Below are positions 1 to 5,550 of a stretch of 11,410 nt of DNA, one piece after another (the first letter of the stretch is position 1; each line of letters opens with the position of its first letter). The position numbers and the translations under genes are program-made. The notes below the pieces were generated by a model. That model saw nothing but the letters and a program-made list of their open reading frames with translations. It searched no databases and was not told the origin of the DNA. The stretch is from assembly GCA_964589725.1 (NCBI GenBank), contig CAZPUJ010000483.1, positions 1 to 11,410 of the forward strand, written 5' to 3'. The stretch comes from CAYSHJ01 sp964589725. GTDB lineage: Bacteria; Planctomycetota; Planctomycetia; Planctomycetales; Planctomycetaceae.

Positions 1-1
1 G

Positions 2-1243
2 GACAGTATTCTGATCGATGAAGCCCGGACGCCGTTGATCATTGGACTGACGTTGCCCAATGACGCGGCGACGGTCAGTCTGTTCCGCTGGTGTCAGCGA
101 GCGGTCTCGCACTTGGAAGCGAACACCGATTTCGTCTATGAGCCGAAACGTCGCGCGGCTTATTTGACCGACGCCGGCTGCCGAAAGATTCTGTTGTTGG
201 CCAAGCCCGCGTTGATCGACGCGGTCGATACCGAGCGAATCTACAAGCACGTTGAACAAGCGTTGACGGCACGGTTCGCGTTCATGCGGGACAAGGATTA
301 CGCCATCGTCAACAACGAAGTGAAGATCGTGGACGAGTCGACCGGCCGCATGATGGACGGTCGCAAATGGCAAGACGGACTGCATCAAGCGATCGAAGCG
401 AAGGAACTCGTGCCGGTCACTGCGGCCTCGGGCGAGGCTGCTCGCATCACGGTGCAAAGCTATTTCCGGCTGTACACGCATTTATGCGGCATGACCGGCA
501 CGGCGGTGCAAGGCATCGGTGAGATTCGTCGCACTTACGGCCTCAGCGTCACACCGATCCCGACGAATCGTCCCTGCATTCGCGTCGGTCATCCGACGCG
601 CGTTTTCGCCACAATGGAGGCGAAGCGAGCGGCGATCGTCAAAAGCATTCAAGAGATGATTTCTGTTGGGCGAGCCGTCCTTGTCGGAACGCCGTCGGTC
701 GAGGCGTCCGAAGCGCTGAGTAAGCTTCTGCAGCAAGAACGGATCGAGTATGAAATCCTCAACGCGCACTATCACGAGCAAGAGGCAGAGATCGTTTCTC
801 GCGCCGGGCACGTCGACAAAGTCACGGTCGCCACGAACATGGCCGGTCGTGGCACGGACATCAAACTGCAAGAGCAGCTCACGAAGAACGGTGGACTGCA
901 CGTGATCGCGACCGAAATGCACAGCTCAGCCCGCATCGACCGGCAGCTCATCGGTCGCGCCGCTCGGCAAGGCGATCCGGGCAGTTATCAGTTCTTCCTC
1001 TCGCTGGAAGATGAATTGATGCGTTGTTTGGAACCTGAGGACCTTGACGCTCAGCGTCGACAAGCGCGACCTGACGGCAACGGAGAACTGGACTCCGGTT
1101 GGATCAGCTTCTTCAAACGAACGCAGAGATTCCTGGAGAAGACGCACTACCGGCAACGCAAGGACTTGCTGAAACACGAACGTCATCGTATGGACCAGTA
1201 CCGCCGCATGGGTTTGGATCCTTGCCTGGAATTGACGGAGTGA
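2..1243 (+). CDS. SecA-like preprotein translocase ATPase, 5' partial, naturally short C-terminus
   Basis: The frame is open from base 2, so the true start lies outside the window; 413 residues are visible. The first residues read DSILIDEARTPLII, the conserved end of SecA nucleotide-binding domain 1 just after its Walker B. A preprotein cross-linking domain follows (about 20-160: FMRDKDYAIVNNEVKIVDESTGRM, then LCGMTGTA at 161-168). NBD2 follows, with IPTNRP, VLVGTPSVEASE, ATNMAGRGTDI (277-287) and the arginine-finger stretch RIDRQLIGRAARQGDPGS (311-328). After LSLEDELMR only about 70 residues remain, matching the start of the helical scaffold (FFKRTQRFLEKTHYRQRKDLLKHER). The helical wing, the rest of the scaffold and the zinc-binding tail of standard SecA (about 900 residues) are absent. 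ATP-driven export or unfolding at the membrane is inferred from the family. The ending looks native: the reading frame is clean and the basic helix is retained. It is probably a SecA paralogue rather than the essential copy. Confidence 0.9.
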   Translation, partial: DSILIDEARTPLIIGLTLPNDAATVSLFRWCQRAVSHLEANTDFVYEPKRRAAYLTDAGCRKILLLAKPALIDAVDTERIYKHVEQALTARFAFMRDKDYAIVNNEVKIVDESTGRMMDGRKWQDGLHQAIEAKELVPVTAASGEAARITVQSYFRLYTHLCGMTGTAVQGIGEIRRTYGLSVTPIPTNRPCIRVGHPTRVFATMEAKRAAIVKSIQEMISVGRAVLVGTPSVEASEALSKLLQQERIEYEILNAHYHEQEAEIVSRAGHVDKVTVATNMAGRGTDIKLQEQLTKNGGLHVIATEMHSSARIDRQLIGRAARQGDPGSYQFFLSLEDELMRCLEPEDLDAQRRQARPDGNGELDSGWISFFKRTQRFLEKTHYRQRKDLLKHERHRMDQYRRMGLDPCLELTE

Positions 1244-1246
1244 GCG

Positions 1247-1288
1247 AGATTTTCGATTTTCGATTGCCGATTTTCGATTGCCAATTGT
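1247..1288. repeat. degenerate heptamer tandem repeat (consensus near CGATTKY)
   Basis: Starting four bases after the SecA-like stop codon, the sequence runs in six consecutive 7-nt units. Units CGATTTT (1254, 1268) and CGATTGC (1261, 1275) alternate, flanked by diverged units AGATTTT (1247) and CAATTGT (1282). The period is seen directly. The array is too short and varied to encode anything and has no dyad long enough to act as a terminator. A related array overlaps the end of the ABC ATPase gene at 10445-10465. Confidence 0.75.
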
Positions 1289-1326
1289 GGAAGCAGGCAG
1301 GCTCTTGAGTTTCAACGACCCTTCCA

Positions 1327-2076
1327 ATGTTCGTGATTCCTGTGCTTGATCTGATGGACGGTGTCGTGGTGCGCGGCGTTGGCGGCCGGAGGCAGGCGTA
1401 TCGGCCGATTGAAAGTCTGTTGACCCGTTCGGTGTGGCCGCTCGATGTGGCGTACGCCTTTCGCGAACAACTCGGGCTGACGGCGGTCTACGTCGCGGAT
1501 CTCGACGGCATCGTCAAACAGCAGCCGAATATGGCCGTGCTGCAAATGCTGCGTGACGCTGGGTTCGAGGTCTGGATCGATGCGGGAGTGCGATCGGCGG
1601 AAGACGTCGCGCGTCAACTCGACGCCGGGGCGGCGCGAGTGATCATCGGGCTGGAGACTCTCGGCGGACCGCGGATGCTCGCGACGTTGAGTGACGAGTT
1701 CGGTTGGTCGCGAATGATCTTTAGCTTGGATCTGAATCAGGGACAGCCGCTGACGACACCATCGCTGTGGCTCGATCCAACACCGCAGGGCATTGCGCGC
1801 ACGGCGTCTGATTCAGGCGCACGGCAGATGATCGTGCTGGACTTGGCGAGTGTTGGCGAAGCGGCCGGTCCCAGCACGCTGGCCTTGTGCTCACAAATCC
1901 GCGAAGCGCTGCCGGACTTCCAGTTGATCACCGGTGGAGGCATTCGTGACGCGGGAGACCTGCGATGCCTGAAGTCGCTGGGTGTGTGGGGCGTCTTGTT
2001 GTCCACGTCTCTGCACGCGGGCGTGATCGGACACGACGAGATCGTCGGACTGCAAAAAGAAAGCGACCCGGTCTGA
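1327..2076 (+). CDS. HisA/HisF-family TIM-barrel protein (archaeal-type HisA-related)
   Basis: 249 residues, the usual length for HisA/HisF-type (beta/alpha)8 barrels. The N-terminus VIPVLDLMDGVVVRGVGG carries the catalytic Asp8 of the family, and a second Asp stands at 135 in FSLDLNQG, where HisA has its other acid. Phosphate-binding loops are visible at both half-barrels: IDAGVRSAEDV (84-94) with GLET (108-111), and ITGGGIRDAGDL (201-212) with LLSTSLHAG (224-232). The opening VVVRGVGGRRQAYRPIES is closer, from memory, to the HisA/HisF-related family of archaea, methylotrophs and planctomycetes than to biosynthetic HisA. A role in methanopterin/methanofuran cofactor or C1 metabolism is possible, but no neighbour supports it. 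No other his genes are present. There is no convincing Shine-Dalgarno before the ATG; the start is chosen because the barrel's first strand begins at once. The gene ends in tandem stops (TGA TAA) inside a hairpin. Confidence 0.85.
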   Translation: MFVIPVLDLMDGVVVRGVGGRRQAYRPIESLLTRSVWPLDVAYAFREQLGLTAVYVADLDGIVKQQPNMAVLQMLRDAGFEVWIDAGVRSAEDVARQLDAGAARVIIGLETLGGPRMLATLSDEFGWSRMIFSLDLNQGQPLTTPSLWLDPTPQGIARTASDSGARQMIVLDLASVGEAAGPSTLALCSQIREALPDFQLITGGGIRDAGDLRCLKSLGVWGVLLSTSLHAGVIGHDEIVGLQKESDPV

Positions 2077-2094
2077 TAACTCAGACCGGGTCGC
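2050..2094 (-). terminator. intrinsic terminator of the RTX gene, embedded in the HisA-like 3' end
   Basis: Perfect 14-bp inverted repeat: 2063-2076 pairs with 2081-2094 around the 4-nt loop 2077-2080. Read on the minus strand, the stem is followed directly by a T-rich stretch (TTTCTTTTT, complement of 2054-2062), the classic Rho-independent layout for the convergent RTX gene ending at 2177. On the plus strand the stem is followed by CTCGAAGG, so it could stall but not classically terminate the HisA-like transcript. The left arm is coding sequence (last codons and TGA of the HisA-like gene). Confidence 0.85.
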
Positions 2095-2103
2095 CTCGAA
2101 GGA

Positions 2104-2159
2104 GAGCTGCCGCCGACAGACCCCGCCGTGCGTGGTCGTCGAGTCTGTCGGTTCAGCTC
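2104..2159. repeat. imperfect inverted repeat between convergent genes
   Basis: Arms CCGACAGAC (2113-2121) and GTCTGTCGG (2143-2151) pair perfectly around a 21-nt loop. After a small asymmetric internal loop, GAGCTG (2104-2109) pairs with CAGCTC (2154-2159). It lies 17 bases past the RTX stop codon and just before the main terminator hairpin. No T-tract follows on either strand, so it is more likely an mRNA 3'-end stabiliser or auxiliary terminator than a terminator by itself. Confidence 0.55.
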
Positions 2160-2176
2160 AGAGTCATAGAATCAGC

Positions 2177-4939
2177 TTACATGCCGTCCAACTGATCCAT
2201 CATGGCTTGCGTCAGCGAGAAGGCTTCGTCCTGGACTTCGGTCGTCGCGAGGTCCACGTAGTCGGCCCCTTCGCCGCCGGAGTAAATGTCCGTACCACCT
2301 TGACCGAGGATCGAGTCGTCACCGTCGTTGCCAAGCAGCGTGTCGCCACCCGCACCACCGAGCATGGTGTCGTTGCCGTCGCCTCCAGTCATGACGTCGG
2401 TTCCAGCACCGCCATTCACGATGTCGTTGCCATCGCCGCCCGAGAGGTCGTCGTTGCCGAGACCGCCGATCACGGTGTCGTTGCCATCGCCGGCATTCAG
2501 CTCGTCGTCACCGTCGCCGCCATCCAGGCTGTCGTTGCCGTCTGAGCCACGCAGCTTGTCGTTGCCGATGCCGCCCGTCATCGTGTCGTCGCCCAGACCA
2601 CCAGCCAGCACGTCATCACCGTCCGAGCCGTCCAGGGTGTCGTTGCCGGTGCCGCCGTCCAACGTGTCATTCCCCGTGCTCGCCAGCATGCTGTCGTTAC
2701 CGCCGTTACCGAACATACTGTCGTGGCCACTGCCGCCTTGAACGGTGTCGTTGTGATTGCCACCCCTGATGGTATCGTTGTGATTGCCACCGTTGACGTT
2801 GTCGGCACCGTCTTGACCATCGACCGTGTCGTCACCATTTTGGCCGTTGATCGCGTCATTGCCCAAGCCACCAAGGATGCTGTCGTTGCCGTCATTGCCG
2901 AGTAGCAAGTCGTTTCCATCGGTCGTCGCGAGTGTGTCGAGGATGGCACCACCGACAATGGTGTCGTTACCCAAGCTACCGGTGATGGTGTCGTTGCCCG
3001 TACCACCCGCCAACAGCAAACGGACAGCCCCCAGGTTGGCCGTCGAGGCATTGATCGTGTCGTTGCCGGCGTCGCCATCCACAGTCAAGAACACTGCGGC
3101 CACTCCCGTCAAATCGTTGATCGTGATGACGTCGGCGCCACCTTTGGTGTTCACGTTGACCGCGATGATCGAGTTGGTCGAGGTAAACACTGCCGCGCCG
3201 CTGGTCACTCGCAACAGGCCGCCTGCTGACTTATCGATTGTCACCGCGTCGGCGGTGTTGTCCAGGTTGACGTTCACGGTGTCCGCGCCGGCTGTGCCGG
3301 TCAGCGAGTCGGTTCCGCTGGCGTCGGCGTCCCAATTGAGCGTGTCATTGCCGTTGCCACCGTCGACCGTATCACTGCCTCCCTGACCTTCCAGAGTATC
3401 ATCACCATTACCGCCGTTCATCAAGTCGTTGCCCGCTCCGCCAAGCATCGAGTCATTGCCACCACCACCGATGACCGTCGTGGCTGGTGTCACGTTATAG
3501 TCGACCGTGACGTCTTGCATCGTGTCATTGCCAGCATTGCCATTTAGAAAATCGCCGGCCAGACCGCTGTAGATCAAGTCATTGCCGTCACCGCCGTTGA
3601 GCGTGCTCCGGCCTGCCGTCGCATCCTGAGTTGTGACCAGATCGGCCCCGGTTCCGCCTTGCAGCAAGTCACCCAGAATGGGTCCGACCGTGCCGCCGCC
3701 GCCGCCGAAGACCGTGTCGCTGCCCGATTGTCCATCCAACGTGTCGTTGTCCGTGTTGGGTGTCACTCGAGGTGTGGCTGTCAGTTGCACGAAGCCCGCG
3801 AATCCGGTGGTCAGAATCGGAGTATTCGCATTTGGATTCGTGCCATCAATCAAAATGTCGTTTCCGGCACCACCATAGATCGTGTCGGAACCCGCTCCGC
3901 CTTCCAGCGAGTCGTTGTCGCTTCCACCGTTGAGGAGATCGTTACCAGCACCACCTTGGATGAGGTCAAGGCCAAGTTCACCATCGATGGCGTCGTTTCC
4001 GGCTCCACCCTGGAGTTGGTCGTTACCGCTCTGCCCGTTGATCAGGTCGTCCTCGGTGCCACCGTCGATCAGGTCATTCTCGCTACCACCCAGGATCGAG
4101 TCATTGTTGGCATTGCCGTTTAAGGTGTCTCGACCCGACGTGCCGTTGATGGTGTCGTTGCCGGCCCCACCTTCAACGCTGTCATTACCATCGCCGGCGT
4201 CGATCGAATCGTCGTTCGCACCACCGAAGATGACGTCGGCTCCATCACCACCAGTAATCAAATCTTCGCCCGCATTTCCGGTCGCCACTTCGCTCACGAC
4301 TCCGCCGACATTCTGGCCGCCAATCAGGTCGGTGCCGCTGCCACCAGAAATCGTGTCATCGACAAGCGTGAGCGGATTCGCATCGCTGGCACCGTCGCCT
4401 CCGACGATCGTGTCCGCGCCGTCACCGCCGCTGATGCTGTCGTTGCCAGTACCTGCCAGGATCGAGTCGTTACCATCGCCACCACTCAACGTCGCTCCGA
4501 AATTGGTATCAATCGCGCTTGCCGCGCCGATGTTGGACGAACTGGCGTCGATAATGTCGTTACCGTCGCCGGCAGTGACCGTGATTTTTAGAGCATCGCT
4601 GAAGGTGGGTTGGATGACCGCGTCCAAGTTGATGTTATTGGCGCTGTCGCTGCCGACGATATCCAACTTCGTCAACGCGCTTGCGGCGATCGTCGGCATC
4701 GCAGGGTAGAGGCCCGACTGTGTTGTGACGGTCACGTTTAAAGCGCCATTGACGCCGACGGTGATGTCATCAGCAGCGTCCGAAACGATGCTTAGTTCGG
4801 TGCCGTTCAACAAGAGCACGGAGACCGACAGCATATTGCGGTCTTCAAGGCGTTCCGGCGCGCCACCACGAACTGGCGATCGGCGGCGACGTTTCGACAA
4901 CGCCATCCGCTGGGACAGCGATTCCAACCAATCGGACAT
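2177..4939 (-). CDS. RTX/hemolysin-type calcium-binding repeat protein with N-terminal LEDR motif
   Basis: 920 residues from an ATG at 4939, preceded by AAGGAG about 14 nt upstream. The frame runs further up to 5065, but those 42 residues (Cys/Arg-rich) look untranslated. Order: short amphipathic start, Arg-rich stretch KRRRR (16-20), LEDRNMLS (31-38), a planctomycete N-terminal motif of large surface or repeat proteins, then a beta-rich region (39-150). RTX repeats of the GGxGNDxI type follow at about 152-363, 394-538 and 644-896. A non-RTX beta-rich spacer (539-648) separates the last two blocks. The tail is acidic and amphipathic (897-920, ending MMDQLDGM). By family knowledge such repeats fold into calcium-binding beta-rolls in secreted or surface proteins. 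No enzymatic domain is seen, so a structural, matrix or adhesive role is inference. No classical signal peptide and no type I secretion genes are in the window. It is transcribed towards the HisA-like gene and ends at strong terminator hairpins. Confidence 0.9.
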   Translation of the reverse strand: MSDWLESLSQRMALSKRRRRSPVRGGAPERLEDRNMLSVSVLLLNGTELSIVSDAADDITVGVNGALNVTVTTQSGLYPAMPTIAASALTKLDIVGSDSANNINLDAVIQPTFSDALKITVTAGDGNDIIDASSSNIGAASAIDTNFGATLSGGDGNDSILAGTGNDSISGGDGADTIVGGDGASDANPLTLVDDTISGGSGTDLIGGQNVGGVVSEVATGNAGEDLITGGDGADVIFGGANDDSIDAGDGNDSVEGGAGNDTINGTSGRDTLNGNANNDSILGGSENDLIDGGTEDDLINGQSGNDQLQGGAGNDAIDGELGLDLIQGGAGNDLLNGGSDNDSLEGGAGSDTIYGGAGNDILIDGTNPNANTPILTTGFAGFVQLTATPRVTPNTDNDTLDGQSGSDTVFGGGGGTVGPILGDLLQGGTGADLVTTQDATAGRSTLNGGDGNDLIYSGLAGDFLNGNAGNDTMQDVTVDYNVTPATTVIGGGGNDSMLGGAGNDLMNGGNGDDTLEGQGGSDTVDGGNGNDTLNWDADASGTDSLTGTAGADTVNVNLDNTADAVTIDKSAGGLLRVTSGAAVFTSTNSIIAVNVNTKGGADVITINDLTGVAAVFLTVDGDAGNDTINASTANLGAVRLLLAGGTGNDTITGSLGNDTIVGGAILDTLATTDGNDLLLGNDGNDSILGGLGNDAINGQNGDDTVDGQDGADNVNGGNHNDTIRGGNHNDTVQGGSGHDSMFGNGGNDSMLASTGNDTLDGGTGNDTLDGSDGDDVLAGGLGDDTMTGGIGNDKLRGSDGNDSLDGGDGDDELNAGDGNDTVIGGLGNDDLSGGDGNDIVNGGAGTDVMTGGDGNDTMLGGAGGDTLLGNDGDDSILGQGGTDIYSGGEGADYVDLATTEVQDEAFSLTQAMMDQLDGM
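2252..4486 (-). repeat. RTX-encoding repeat array (9-codon periodicity, interrupted)
   Basis: On the minus strand, codons for G-G-x-G-N-D-x-x-x recur dozens of times; on the plus strand this appears as recurring TGTCGTTGCC. The array is broken by non-RTX stretches at roughly 3700-3850 and 3000-3320. Within it, two units at 2744-2764 and 2771-2791 (GGNHNDT) are identical at 20 of 21 bases with a 27-nt period, suggesting a recent unit duplication. Elsewhere the copies are diverged at the DNA level. Confidence 0.85.
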
Positions 4940-5480
4940 ACGCACGGCAGCTTCTCCTTCTTCGAGAACAAATCGATGGATGTTGGGGAATGTGTTGGCA
5001 TCGCGTCCGCCACAAACACACGTGGGGCGCGACGCGCGGGCACTCTGTCCAAAATAGCGAGGCACACATCGGCACTAAGATTGTTGTCGCGGTCGTTCCC
5101 TTGCGGGGCGACTTGCGCAACAAGCCGCCTTTGGAATCGGACGCTCTGCGGAACGAAGTGACGATTTACTCCGCGGCAACTCTTGTTACTCAAAAAATGC
5201 CGCTAATCATGGGGGCCGCGCGAATTCTCCAAGAAACGCCGATCGTGCTCGTCACTCGGCACAGGACACGCGCAGCAGACCTGCCGATCTTGTCGAGAAG
5301 TCGCGGCGAAGCTATTGGTCGGCGCGCGACGTCCACCACGCGGTCGCCAACGGCACGCTCGGCAATGTTGGGCCGATCATCATCCACAGATCGGGCTCAG
5401 GCGAGACGACCGTCACGTACAACACACCACGCACCACCCGTGGCGCCGGTGCGGCGGATTCAGTCGGCGCAATTAGAAAT
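4940..5480. other. gene-poor region upstream of the RTX gene
   Basis: About 540 bases between the RTX start and the DUF4340 terminator. Open frames exist on both strands (for example a 65-codon one on the minus strand at 5190-5387), but none has a ribosome binding site or a recognisable protein, and their composition is Arg/Ala/Pro-rich as expected from random GC-rich DNA. The region should hold the RTX promoter and leader. I see no clear -35/-10 pair; the best -10-like hexamer (TATTTT, minus strand, near 5050) lacks a good -35. A short inverted repeat (GCGGCA 5173-5178 with TGCCGC 5198-5203, 19-nt loop) is too weak to name. Confidence 0.5.
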
Positions 5481-5516
5481 GGCACCGACGCGAGGCACAG
5501 GCCTCACGTCGGTGCC
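5471..5516 (-). terminator. intrinsic terminator after the DUF4340 gene
   Basis: Arms 5481-5490 and 5507-5516 pair over 10 bp (GGCACCGACG). After one C/A mismatch, GAGGC (5492-5496) pairs with GCCTC (5501-5505) around an ACAG loop. On the minus strand the stem is followed by ATTTCTAATT, a moderate T-rich tail. It begins 34 bases past the stop codon at 5551 and so would end the three-gene ABC operon and separate it from the RTX gene downstream on the same strand. Confidence 0.75.
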
Positions 5517-5550
5517 CGATGAATGTTGGCGATCACGCGCGGATTTCGCG

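Noticed and set aside
2..2076. Idea that the SecA-like protein exports the neighbouring RTX protein as one system.
   Set aside because: The genes are on opposite strands, separated by a HisA-like gene and terminators; adjacency alone does not support a functional link.
2252..4486. Periodic repeats that could suggest a CRISPR array or satellite.
   Set aside because: The period is 27/18/9 nt, in phase with a continuous reading frame encoding RTX nonapeptides; there are no unique spacers.
2132..4709. Several long plus-strand open frames opposite the RTX gene (for example 3882-4709), Ser/Pro/Leu- or Val-rich.
   Set aside because: They are the antisense image of the GGxGND codon repeats: the repeated protein strings follow the same 9-codon period, have no ribosome binding sites and resemble nothing known.
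4940..5065. A 42-residue N-terminal extension of the RTX protein starting at 5065.
   Set aside because: The ATG at 4939 has AAGGAG upstream and begins directly with the short N-terminal region that leads to the LEDR motif; the extension is Cys/Arg-rich and unlike the family.
5030..5110. Possible promoter for the RTX gene (TATTTT on the minus strand).
   Set aside because: No acceptable -35 hexamer at 15-19 bases; a single AT-rich hexamer is not enough.
5190..5387. A 65-codon minus-strand open frame in the gap upstream of the RTX gene.
   Set aside because: No Shine-Dalgarno, Arg/Ala-rich composition and no recognisable motif; cannot be told from chance.
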